A DNA stretch of 50,718 bases from an uncultured Clostridia bacterium (GTDB lineage: Bacteria > Bacillota > Clostridia > Christensenellales > UBA1242). Shown piece by piece: positions 22,966 to 31,046 of the stretch. A program made the position numbers and the translations under genes. Within the stretch, counting starts at the first letter, position 1. Every line of letters starts with the position of its first letter. A model generated the notes under the pieces. It was not told where the DNA came from and did no database searches. It saw only the letters and a program-made list of their open reading frames with translations. The DNA lies in the NCBI GenBank assembly GCA_937895935.1, contig CALBKX010000055.1:1-50718 (forward strand), given 5' to 3'.

Positions 22966-24147
22966 ATGGATTTGTTTGCAAAAACAGAAGGCGAACATAA
23001 TTATACAGTCGCAAAAGAAAAAGGTATTTATCCTTATTTTCACGAACTTCGCAGTGGGCAGGACACAGTTGTTGATATGGAAGGAATCAAAACTGTTATG
23101 ATAGGCAGTAACAACTATTTAGGACTAACTTCAAACCCTGAAGTAATTGAGGCAGGTGTTGAGGCATTAAAAAAATATGGTTCAGGAAATAGTGGTTCAC
23201 GCTTTTTAAATGGTACACTTGACATTCACGTTAAACTTGAACAAGAACTTGCTGATTTTTTACATAAAGAAGCGTGTGTTTCTTTCTCAACTGGTTTCCA
23301 AACCAATTTGGGAATAATAAGTGCAATTGCTGGTAGAAATGATGTCATTTTGTGTGATAAGGAAAACCACGCAAGTATTTATGATGGTTGTCGTTTAAGT
23401 TTTGCAAAACTTATTCGTTATGAACATAGTGATATGCAGGACCTTGAGGCAAAATTAAAAGAAGTTCCTTCTGATAAAGGTATTTTGATTGTCACTGATG
23501 GCGTTTTCAGTATGGGTGGTGACATTTGTAAGTTGCCAGAAATTGTGGCTCTTGCAAAAAAATATGGTGCTAGAACAATGGTCGATGATTCTCATGGCTT
23601 AGGTGTTTTAGGTGAACACGGTAGAGGCACTGCAGAACATTTTGGACTTGAAGACCAAGTTGATATTTATATGGGTACTTTCTCAAAATCTCTTGCTTCA
23701 TTGGGCGGTTATATGGCAAGCACTAAAAAAGTTGTTGAGTATGTTAAACATACATCTCGTCCATATATTTTCAGTGCTAGTATAACTCCAGCTTCTGTAG
23801 CGTGTGCTAGAAAAGCTTTGGAAATTTTAAGAAATCACCCTGAGAGAGTTAAAGCATTAAGAGATATATCAAACTATATGCGTCAAGGCTTAAAAAATTT
23901 AGGCATTAAAGTTATTGATGGCACAACTCCAATTATTCCTATTTACGTTTATGAAGATGAAAAAGCATTTATGGCTTGCAAACTTTTGCTAGAACGTGGG
24001 GTTTATGTTAATCCTACAATTTCTCCAGCTGTTCCTGTTGGGCAAGCAATACTAAGAACATCTTACACTGCGACACACACAAAAGAACAAATGGATTATG
24101 CTATGAAGCAAATTAAAGAAGTTTTGGATATTTTACACGTCTGTTAA
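22966..24147 (+). CDS. PLP-dependent alpha-oxoamine synthase family acyltransferase
   Basis: The family condenses an amino acid with an acyl-CoA (glycine C-acetyltransferase, serine palmitoyltransferase, 7-keto-8-aminopelargonate synthase). The 393 residues include IGSNNYLGLTSNPEV, GSGNSGSRFLNGTLDIH, His135 in NHASI, DDSHGLGVLG with Asp208/His210 region, and the Schiff-base Lys241 in TFSKSLASLGGY. The SGSRFLNGT and NHASIYDGCRLS strings remind me most of Kbl and bacterial serine palmitoyltransferases. No tdh or biotin genes are adjacent, so the substrate is unresolved. ATG follows AAAGGAGAATC. Confidence 0.85.
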   Translation: MDLFAKTEGEHNYTVAKEKGIYPYFHELRSGQDTVVDMEGIKTVMIGSNNYLGLTSNPEVIEAGVEALKKYGSGNSGSRFLNGTLDIHVKLEQELADFLHKEACVSFSTGFQTNLGIISAIAGRNDVILCDKENHASIYDGCRLSFAKLIRYEHSDMQDLEAKLKEVPSDKGILIVTDGVFSMGGDICKLPEIVALAKKYGARTMVDDSHGLGVLGEHGRGTAEHFGLEDQVDIYMGTFSKSLASLGGYMASTKKVVEYVKHTSRPYIFSASITPASVACARKALEILRNHPERVKALRDISNYMRQGLKNLGIKVIDGTTPIIPIYVYEDEKAFMACKLLLERGVYVNPTISPAVPVGQAILRTSYTATHTKEQMDYAMKQIKEVLDILHVC

Positions 24148-24150
24148 AAA

Positions 24151-24253
24151 GATGTAAATGAATGCTTACGCTTTGCACTACGTGTTTTTGCCCACCTAAA
24201 GTACGGGCAAAAAGCTTTTGCGTAAAACTCGCTTAAAGCATGTCATTTACATC
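24151..24253. repeat. Family D palindromic repeat, copy 3
   Basis: GATGTAAATG...CATTTACATC ends with a third kind of central hairpin, TTTTTGCCC/GGGCAAAAA, in place of AGTCC/GGACT or the CATTTAACC/GGTTAAATG hairpins of other copies. It starts 3 nt after the stop codon of the oxoamine synthase gene. Confidence 0.8.
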
Positions 24254-24266
24254 TAGAGGGAATAAA

Positions 24267-24350
24267 GCCACTTGGCGAAGAGTATTCTTCGAAGGAATTT
24301 TTACTCCTCAGCCAAGGGGAGATGTCAGTTGAAAATTGACAAAGAGGTTT
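24267..24350. repeat. Family E repeat, copy 2
   Basis: GCCACTTGGCGAAGAG to AAAGAGGTTT; the first hairpin is CGAAGAGTATTCTTCG, a paired variant of the CGAAGAGGTGTCTTCG found elsewhere. It follows family D copy 3 by 13 nt. Confidence 0.75.
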
Positions 24351-24416
24351 TTATGATTGCTTACATTTTGCGGTAGTTATAGATGGTTGATGTTTAATGT
24401 TTGATAATCATTATTT

Positions 24417-24469
24417 TCCCTCTCCTGCCAAGGAGAGGTGGCAGTCAAGAATTGACTGACGGAGAGGTT
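24417..24469. repeat. Family E repeat, 3' part
   Basis: CCTCTCCTGCCAAGGAGAGG and CAGTCAAGAATTGACTG hairpins followed by GACGGAGAGGTT; the first hairpin of the family is missing. The remaining 24470-24603 before ileS shows no T-box motif and no further repeat. Confidence 0.75.
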
Positions 24470-24603
24470 AAATTAAAGTAAATACTTTCGCTATAACACT
24501 TTAAGTGCTTGACGACAAATAAAAAAAGTTAAATGCTACTTTTGGGGGCGTTTAAACAAAACAATAAAAAATAGTACAAAAAATTTAAATTTTTAGGATA
24601 GTT

Positions 24604-27600
24604 ATGAAACAATTTACAGTATTAGATACAAAACCAAATTTTGGAGAATTTCAACCTGAAGTTATAAAATTTTGGAAAGATAATAAAATTTTTGAGAAAT
24701 CATTAAATAATCAAACTGATAAAGAGGTCGTATTTTATGACGGACCTCCATTCCCAACTGGAAAACCACATCACGGTACGGTTTTGGTGTCTTTTATCAA
24801 GGATATGATTTCACGTTATTGGACTATGCAAGGGTATAGCGTTCCAAGAGTTTGGGGTTGGGATTGCCACGGCTTGCCAATTGAAAATCAAGCAGAAACA
24901 GTTCTTGGAATAACTGACAAAAATGAAATTGAAAAAAATTTAGGCATTGAGGCATTTAACGACAAATGCTATGAAATTGTTTCCAACAATAATGATGCTT
25001 GGAGAGAATATGTTGAGCAAATGGCTCGTTGGGTGGATTATGACGGTGCTTACAAAACAATGACTCCAGATTTTATGGAAAGTGTAATGTGGGCATTTAA
25101 GGAATGTTACAAAAAAGGTTTGATTTATAGAGATTACAGAGTTACTCCTTATTGTACACACTGCGAAACTTCACTTTCAATTTCCGATACAAGAGAGTCT
25201 GATTCAACTAGACCTCGTCAAGACAGGTGGATTATTGTCAAATTTAAATCTGACATTGTTTGTGAAAATAAAACAGTATATATGCTTGCTTGGACAACAA
25301 CTCCCTGGACTCTTCCATCAAATATGTGCCTAGCAGTTGGAAAGGACCTTGATTATGCCTTTGTTGAAGTTGAAGAAGGCGTTGTTTATGTGGCTTGCGT
25401 AAACACGTTAAAAAATTTCAAAAATATATTTGGCGAAGAGCCTAAAATAATAAAAACCGTTAAGGGTAGCGAACTTATTGGTGCAAACTACGAACCTATT
25501 TTTGACTATTTTGCTAGCAAAAAAGCAGAGGGTGCATTTAGAGTTGTGTCTGCTGACTATGTTGGAGCGGAAGATGGTGTTGGCATTGTCCACACAGCCC
25601 CAGCATTTGGTGAAGACGATTATTGGACTTGCAAAGCAAATAAAGTGCCACTTGTAAACCCTGTTGACGCAAAAGGTCAATTTACTGAAGAAATAACAGA
25701 TTTTTATAAATTACAAGAAAACAAAACTGTAATTGAAATGAATCCTGTTGTAATTAGATTTTTATATGAAAAAGGCATTGCTGTTCAAGACGGAACAATT
25801 GAACACAATTATCCACATTGTTGGAGATGTAAACGTCCTTTAATTTATAAAGCAATGGACGCATATTATTTCAGCATTGACAAAATTAAAGATAAATTAA
25901 TTAAAAACAATGAAAAAGTAAACTGGGTTCCTGAAACTGTTAAATATGGCAGGTTTGGCAACTGGCTAGAAGGTGCTAGAGATTGGAACATTTCAAGAAA
26001 CCGTTATTGGAGCACTCCAATCCCTATTTGGAAATGTGATTGTTGTGACAATCAAGAAGTTTTGGGTAGCAAGGCGGAAATATTTGAAAAAAGTGGTTTA
26101 AAATTAGATAATCTCCATCGTCAATTTATGGATAAGGTAACTTTTAAATGCTCAAAATGTGGCGGAAAAATGACACGTGTTCCAGAAGTTTTGGACTGCT
26201 GGTTTGAAAGTGGAAGTGTTCCTTTTGCTTCTAAACATTATCCTTTTGAAAACAAAGAATGGTTTGAAAGCCATTTCCCAAGTGATTTTGTTGTTGAATA
26301 TACAGGTCAAATTAGATGTTGGTTCTATTATCTTCACGTTCTTGCAACCGCATTATTTGACAAACCAGCCTTTAAAAATGCTGTCGTACATGGTACAATT
26401 TTGGCAAAAGATGGCAAAAAACTCTCTAAATCGTCAAAAAACTACACAGACCCAATGGAACTTATGAAAAAGTTTGGTACAGACGCTTTCAGACTTTATT
26501 TATATCAAACAAAAGCAATGCTAATAGGTGATTTGTTGTTTGACGAGGCTGGCATTGCTGATGCGTTGCAACAAATATTACTTCCTTATTGGAATTCTTG
26601 TAATTTCTTTATTTCATACGCAAACATAGATAAATTTTGCCCTGAAACCGTTAAAGAGCCGACAAGCACAAATAGCCTAGATAAATGGATACTTGCAAAA
26701 CTCTATGAAACTGAAAAGAAAATCACTTCTTCAATGAATAAATATTATATCAACGAGTTTGTTCCAAGTTTGACATCATTAATTGATGGTTTAACCAATT
26801 GGTATATAAGACGTAGTCGTAGACGTTTTTGGTCTAGTGGTATGGATCAAGATAAAAAAGACGCATATGAAACTTTATTCTATGTATTAATTAATTTAAC
26901 AAAATTGCTTGCTCCTGTTGCACCTATAATTACTGAAAAAGTGTACAAAAGTTTAACAGACGAACTTTCTGTTCACCTAACTTCTTGGCCAAACATTCCA
27001 GAAAAGTTTAAAGATGAAAAACTATTGAAACAAATTGATAGTGTTCAAAGAATAATTTATTTAGCACGTTCAGTTAGAAATAAATGCAAAATTAAAAATC
27101 GTCAACCTTTGAGTCTGTTAAAAATAGCGTCATCAAATGCTGAACTTTTAACTCTTGCAAAAGATTTTGCAAACATTATTGAAGAGGAAATAAATGTTAA
27201 AAATATAGCATTTATGGATAATGTGCAGGATTTAGCAACAATCAAGTACGATCCAAACTTTAATGAAATAAGAGCAAAATATCCAAATGAAATTCCAACA
27301 ATAATTCAAGCAATCAAAAAAGGAAACTTTAAATTTGTAACTGGCGGTGTTACTCTTGGTGATGATAAAATTTATGACGAAAGTATAATACTTGTAACAT
27401 ACTTATCAAAAGACGGAGATTTTGTTGCCAGTGATCGTGAACTTGTTGTTTCACTTGACACAAACATAACAAAAGAACTTGCTGAGGAAGGTCTTGCAAG
27501 AGAAGTTGTAAGAAGTATTCAAGATGCAAGAAAGCAAATTGGATGTGAAATAGTGGATAAAATCAAAATTGAAATTTCACAAAATTTCCCTGAAAATTGG

Positions 27601-27708
27601 ACAAATTATGTTTGCAAGGAAACTTTAAGTGAAAATACACAAATTGAAAACCCTACAACAGTTATTAATCTTGAAGGCGATAATATTCAAGTTAAAATTT
27701 TGAAGTAA
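24604..27708 (+). CDS. ileS: Isoleucyl-tRNA synthetase, type 2-like
   Basis: IleRS charges tRNA-Ile. The 1034-residue protein begins its catalytic domain with DGPPFPTGKPHHGTVLVSFIKD; the HIGH box is HHGT (56-59), with Thr at the last position. WGWDCHGLPIE follows, then the editing domain (TTPWTLPSN, about residue 235), and KLSKS at 606-610. A C-terminal tail holds about 350 residues with no obvious terminal zinc cluster. PPFxTG and GWDCHGLPIE are typical of the eukaryote-like, mupirocin-tolerant group. ATG follows TAGGATAGTT. The upstream gap lacks a T-box leader, so control differs from that of many Firmicutes synthetase genes. Confidence 0.95.
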   Translation: MKQFTVLDTKPNFGEFQPEVIKFWKDNKIFEKSLNNQTDKEVVFYDGPPFPTGKPHHGTVLVSFIKDMISRYWTMQGYSVPRVWGWDCHGLPIENQAETVLGITDKNEIEKNLGIEAFNDKCYEIVSNNNDAWREYVEQMARWVDYDGAYKTMTPDFMESVMWAFKECYKKGLIYRDYRVTPYCTHCETSLSISDTRESDSTRPRQDRWIIVKFKSDIVCENKTVYMLAWTTTPWTLPSNMCLAVGKDLDYAFVEVEEGVVYVACVNTLKNFKNIFGEEPKIIKTVKGSELIGANYEPIFDYFASKKAEGAFRVVSADYVGAEDGVGIVHTAPAFGEDDYWTCKANKVPLVNPVDAKGQFTEEITDFYKLQENKTVIEMNPVVIRFLYEKGIAVQDGTIEHNYPHCWRCKRPLIYKAMDAYYFSIDKIKDKLIKNNEKVNWVPETVKYGRFGNWLEGARDWNISRNRYWSTPIPIWKCDCCDNQEVLGSKAEIFEKSGLKLDNLHRQFMDKVTFKCSKCGGKMTRVPEVLDCWFESGSVPFASKHYPFENKEWFESHFPSDFVVEYTGQIRCWFYYLHVLATALFDKPAFKNAVVHGTILAKDGKKLSKSSKNYTDPMELMKKFGTDAFRLYLYQTKAMLIGDLLFDEAGIADALQQILLPYWNSCNFFISYANIDKFCPETVKEPTSTNSLDKWILAKLYETEKKITSSMNKYYINEFVPSLTSLIDGLTNWYIRRSRRRFWSSGMDQDKKDAYETLFYVLINLTKLLAPVAPIITEKVYKSLTDELSVHLTSWPNIPEKFKDEKLLKQIDSVQRIIYLARSVRNKCKIKNRQPLSLLKIASSNAELLTLAKDFANIIEEEINVKNIAFMDNVQDLATIKYDPNFNEIRAKYPNEIPTIIQAIKKGNFKFVTGGVTLGDDKIYDESIILVTYLSKDGDFVASDRELVVSLDTNITKELAEEGLAREVVRSIQDARKQIGCEIVDKIKIEISQNFPENWTNYVCKETLSENTQIENPTTVINLEGDNIQVKILK

Positions 27709-27736
27709 TTAAAAACGCTCAAAAATAAACCGAAAA

Positions 27737-27821
27737 AAACGCCTTGAAAAATTTAAAGCAAGTTTAAATTTTTTGAGATTGATAAAATCAATCTCACTTT
27801 GCTAAAAGCAAAGAGGCGTTT
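27737..27821. repeat. Cloverleaf element downstream of ileS
   Basis: Outer stem AAACGCCT (27737-27744)/AGGCGTTT (27814-27821) encloses AAAAATTTAAA/TTTAAATTTTT (27747-27773), TGAGATTGA/TCAATCTCA (27774-27796) and CTTTGC/GCAAAG (27797-27813). The three hairpins abut with no spare bases, and the last abuts the closing arm. The T-rich sequence after it suggests it ends the ileS transcript. Confidence 0.8.
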
Positions 27822-27892
27822 GTTTTAAACGGGAGAGAAAGCGCAAATACACTTGAAAATTAATTTATATGAATACGATATTTTGTAAACAC

Positions 27893-27926
27893 AAAAAACG
27901 AGGCAAAATTTTACCTTGTTTTTTTG
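27893..27926 (-). terminator. Terminator of the GPH symporter gene
   Basis: AAAAACGAGG and CCTTGTTTTT pair (one G-T) around a CAAAATTTTA loop; on the minus strand the T run follows the stem. It lies just after the symporter stop codon. Confidence 0.6.
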
Positions 27927-27931
27927 GGTTT

Positions 27932-29350
27932 TTAAATGATTTCATTTGATCCATTTTTTTCTTTTTCTTTTAACTGTAATTTTAAGATATCTGTTCTTGT
28001 GAGTTTATATTTGTTAAATATGAAAATCGCTAGGGCGATTGATATTGCACAGCCTAATATAACAATTACACCTAAAGCATTTTGAACTTTCATTGATTGA
28101 ACAGGCTCGCTAGGTTTGAATTTTATAAAGTCCAGCAAAATTCCAATAATAAACAAAGCTAGAGAGTTTGCAACGCTATAGGCAAATGTCATATAACCAC
28201 TATAAGTTGCAGTTTTGTTTGTATTGCTCTTTATTTTTTCCAGTGTAACAACATCTGCAAACATTGAAATAGGTAAGTTATACAAAGCACCAGTTCCAAA
28301 TCCACATATAAATATAGCAGGCATAATTAACCAAAACACAACAGAAACGGAAACAAATGTTCTAAATCCAAAAATAAAGCCAACAATTCCTATTCCAATT
28401 AGTAAAACAACAAGTGCAACATTTAACGCTGGCTTTTTATCTATCCTTTTGCTTAAATAAATCCAAAATGGTTGACTAAAAATTGCTCCGCAAAAAAGAG
28501 CGGTCATTAAAAAACAAATTTGAGTACTTGAAAAGTGGAATGAAAAAGTGAAAAGATGCATACCAACGCTTGTTAAAAATGAAGCGGCGATTAAAGCAAC
28601 TGAGTATCCAAAAATTAATGGACTGAAATTTTTGTTTTTTAATGTTTTAAAAAAGTTATAAAAGATTTTAAAAAACGCATTTTTTTCTTTTCCCCTTGTT
28701 TCAAATTCTGGAACTTCTTTAATTCTTTTCAGTGTTCCCAAAACGCAAGCTACTCCGCAGATAATACATAGAGCACTGGTGATGTATGAAATGTTAATGT
28801 AACCAGTTTGAACGAGTTGTCCTGCTCCATTTTTTGCAGGCATAAAAATAAACATTAAAATCGTTGGTAAAACCATTCCTATAATAAAAAATATTGTTTT
28901 GTAACCTTGAAGACTGCTTTGATCGTTATAGTCTGGAGCAATATCAATTCCAAGAGCAACATATGGTGTAGAGAAAAAGGTGCTAAATGTTTCAATTGTT
29001 AAAAGGCAAACTAAAAGCCAAATAAATTTAAAAGGTGTGCTTAAACTTTGTGGAATACTCCAAATCAATATGTTAAAAATTGCCATAAAAAATGTAGCAA
29101 CCAACATATAGCCAAGCCTTCTTCCAAAAATTTTACTTTTAAATCTATCAGAAACATAACCTACTAAGGGGTCACTAAGCCCGTCCCAAAAGGCAGATAT
29201 AGCAACGGCAACTCCAACTAAAGTTCCAGAAATTCCAAGAACACTTGTTCCAAAAAACATAATAAAATTGGACATAGTTTGAGAAATAGTACCATATCCT
29301 AAATTTCCAATTCCATACGCTAATTTTGTTTTTGATTGTAATTTTTTCAC
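27932..29350 (-). CDS. GPH-family (MFS) sugar:cation symporter
   Basis: The 472-residue membrane protein has about 12 hydrophobic segments. Its N-terminal region (KLAYGIGNLGYGTISQTMSNFIMFF) and DGLSDPLVGYVSDRFKSKIFGRRLGYM are the hallmark of glycoside-pentoside-hexuronide:cation symporters such as MelB and XylP. A second feature is GFGTGALYNLPISMFADVVTLEK in the C-terminal half. It probably imports a sugar or glycoside, but no glycosidase or regulator is next to it. The start is GTG; no clear ribosome binding site is visible, and a TAAAAT box ends 8 nt before it. Confidence 0.88.
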   Translation of the reverse strand: MKKLQSKTKLAYGIGNLGYGTISQTMSNFIMFFGTSVLGISGTLVGVAVAISAFWDGLSDPLVGYVSDRFKSKIFGRRLGYMLVATFFMAIFNILIWSIPQSLSTPFKFIWLLVCLLTIETFSTFFSTPYVALGIDIAPDYNDQSSLQGYKTIFFIIGMVLPTILMFIFMPAKNGAGQLVQTGYINISYITSALCIICGVACVLGTLKRIKEVPEFETRGKEKNAFFKIFYNFFKTLKNKNFSPLIFGYSVALIAASFLTSVGMHLFTFSFHFSSTQICFLMTALFCGAIFSQPFWIYLSKRIDKKPALNVALVVLLIGIGIVGFIFGFRTFVSVSVVFWLIMPAIFICGFGTGALYNLPISMFADVVTLEKIKSNTNKTATYSGYMTFAYSVANSLALFIIGILLDFIKFKPSEPVQSMKVQNALGVIVILGCAISIALAIFIFNKYKLTRTDILKLQLKEKEKNGSNEII

Positions 29351-29394
29351 CTAATAACATTTTACGCAAAAAAATCATATTTTATGTAGAAGAA

Positions 29395-29530
29395 AATATC
29401 GCCAAGCGACAAATTTTAATTTGGCATTTGGCAGGATTTTCGCCCGTACTAACAAGCATTGGTTTGCGAGTAGCAAACTTTTGCGGATAGCAAAATAAAA
29501 TTTGAGTTATCAAATTTTCAATGCGGATTA
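29395..29530. repeat. Family F repeat, copy 1
   Basis: The unit begins TATCGCCAAGCGACAAA, passes GGCATTTGGCAGGATTTTCGCCCGTAC and AAGCATTGGTTTGCGAGTAGC, and ends with AAAATTTGAGTTATCAAATTTT then CAATGCGG. It contains several hairpins (for example GTTTGC/GCAAAC). A near-direct repeat follows at once, and an inverted copy lies at 50145-50278. Confidence 0.75.
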
Positions 29531-29665
29531 TGTAGAAGAAAATAATGCCAAGCTACACTGAAAGTGGCATTTGGCAGGATTTAAAGCCCGTACCAACGAG
29601 CATTGGTTTGTAAGTAGCAAAATAAAATTTGAGTTATCAAATTTTCAATAAGTATTAAGTATAAG
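29531..29665. repeat. Family F repeat, copy 2
   Basis: It is a diverged tandem copy of 29395-29530 (GTAGAAGAAAATAATGCC... to ...TTATCAAATTTTCAAT) lacking the internal CAAACTTTTGCGGATAG segment. Confidence 0.75.
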
Positions 29666-29826
29666 AAAATATCGGTAATTACTTTTAAATATGTTTAGTA
29701 ATATGTTTCGCTTGTTACAAAACAGCCCTTTTTGCAAACAAAAGAGCATAAATAGTTAAGTAAAAGCAAAACTTTCAATTTTTTAATATTTTAAATGCTA
29801 ATTTGTTAGTTTTAACGCAAAAAATG

Positions 29827-29835
29827 TGTTATAAT
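29827..29835 (+). promoter_or_regulatory. Extended -10 promoter of the radC-like gene
   Basis: TGTTATAAT (29827-29835) is a consensus extended -10. The expected start near 29842 is 3 nt before ATG 29845. Confidence 0.55.
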
Positions 29836-29844
29836 ATGCGACAT

Positions 29845-30597
29845 ATGACTACAATAGATAAAATAATCAATGTTCACGCTGGACATAGAGAAAGACTCAG
29901 AAAGAATATAGCTAATAACGGCATCTATAATTTAGACGAATTACATTTTTTAGAATATTTATTAACTTTTACAATTACAAGAGCAGATACAAACCCAATT
30001 GCACACGATCTGCTAAAAGAATTTCATTCCATTGAAGGTATTTTTGAAGCAGATGTGGAAAATTTACTAAATGTGAAAGGTGTTGGAATCAAAACTGCTA
30101 GATTTTTACAATTTATGTCTGTTTCAGCATATATGTACAACAAATCAAAAGCAAATAGAAAGCCAAAACTTGAAACTGTCGGACAAATTATTTCTTACTT
30201 AAACAGTATAATTCCACCATCTCCAAATGAGCAATTGGTGTTTGTGATTTTAAATAAAAATTGGACGGTAAAGAATTATAGAGTGTTCAAGGGAGTTAGT
30301 CATAGTTTCATTAGTTTAAACTCAAATGAAGTTGCAGAATATTTAGTAAAATTCAAAGCAAATTTTTGTATTATCGCACATACTCATCCAAATCAAAGCG
30401 CATTGCCATCAATTGAAGATCTTAAAACATTTAAAAGTTTTCAAACTGTACTAAATGCTTTTTCAATAACATTGCTTGAAAATATTATTCTAGGTGAGGA
30501 TGAAAGTTATTCTCTTAAAAATCAAATGTTCTATAACAATAGCGATTATAGTATCAGAATAGTTAATTCTAAAAATTATAATTATAACAACCATTAA
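29845..30597 (+). CDS. radC: RadC-family JAMM-domain protein
   Basis: The 250-residue product has an N-terminal helix-hairpin-helix region (GHRERLRKNIANNGI, LLNVKGVGIKTARFL) and a C-terminal JAB/MPN domain with the metal motif HTHPNQSALPSIEDL (HxHP...S..D). RadC proteins are widespread, but their role in repair is unproven. I start at MTTIDKII (29845); an ATG three codons upstream (29836) is also possible, but the TTG at 29803 is upstream of the -10 box. An extended -10 (TGTTATAAT, ending 29835) leaves almost no leader. There is no ribosome binding site. Confidence 0.88.
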   Translation: MTTIDKIINVHAGHRERLRKNIANNGIYNLDELHFLEYLLTFTITRADTNPIAHDLLKEFHSIEGIFEADVENLLNVKGVGIKTARFLQFMSVSAYMYNKSKANRKPKLETVGQIISYLNSIIPPSPNEQLVFVILNKNWTVKNYRVFKGVSHSFISLNSNEVAEYLVKFKANFCIIAHTHPNQSALPSIEDLKTFKSFQTVLNAFSITLLENIILGEDESYSLKNQMFYNNSDYSIRIVNSKNYNYNNH

Positions 30598-30599
30598 AG

Positions 30600-30694
30600 G
30601 ATGTAAATGTTTGCTTTCACTTTGAGCTTCGCATTTAACCACCAAGTGACGGTTAAATGCTACTCGGGTATCGTTCAAGCAAATCATTTACATC
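30600..30694. repeat. Family D palindromic repeat, copy 4
   Basis: GATGTAAATG/CATTTACATC ends with the central hairpin GCATTTAACC/GGTTAAATGC. It begins 3 nt after the radC-like stop codon. Confidence 0.85.
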
Positions 30695-30706
30695 CAAGGG
30701 TGAGAG

Positions 30707-30736
30707 GCCACTTGGCGAAGAGGTGTCTTCGAAGAA
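30707..30736. repeat. Family E repeat, 5' part
   Basis: GCCACTTGG plus the CGAAGAGGTGTCTTCG hairpin only; the purine-rich second half is absent. It lies between two family D copies. Confidence 0.7.
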
Positions 30737-30743
30737 ATTTCAC

Positions 30744-30844
30744 ATTTGTAAATGTTTGCTTTCACTAAAGTAACTTCGCTGGTAGTCCACCAAGTGACGG
30801 ACTATCGCTCTCGTTAAAACCGCTTAAAGCAAATCATTTACATC
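30744..30844. repeat. Family D palindromic repeat, copy 5
   Basis: Left end is decayed (ATTTGTAAATG), right end intact (CATTTACATC); centre is TAGTCC/GGACTA. It may have a reduced terminal stem compared with other copies. Confidence 0.75.
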
Positions 30845-30955
30845 TAGAAGAAATAAGAATGATTTGAGATATATATAAATAAAAAAGGTTGGTTAAGGAT
30901 AGGTAATAAATTTAACTCATTTAATGACTTATTTTATCATTTTAATATATAACAT

Positions 30956-30999
30956 AAAAAAGGCAATGTCGGTGCAGTCAGCACACAGCATTGCTTTTT
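30956..30999 (-). terminator. Terminator of dnaN
   Basis: GCAATG (30963-30968)/CATTGC (30989-30994) encloses a GGTGC/GCAC hairpin, with a T run on the minus strand. It lies 48 nt after the dnaN stop codon. Confidence 0.65.
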
Positions 31000-31046
31000 A
31001 ATTGATTATTGACCTTTTTTACTATTAAAAGTTATAAATTCAAATA

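Noticed and set aside
24470..24603. T-box leader before ileS
   Set aside because: No T-box consensus (TGG-ACCGCG type) or specifier hairpin is visible; the gap is filled by repeats and plain AT-rich sequence.
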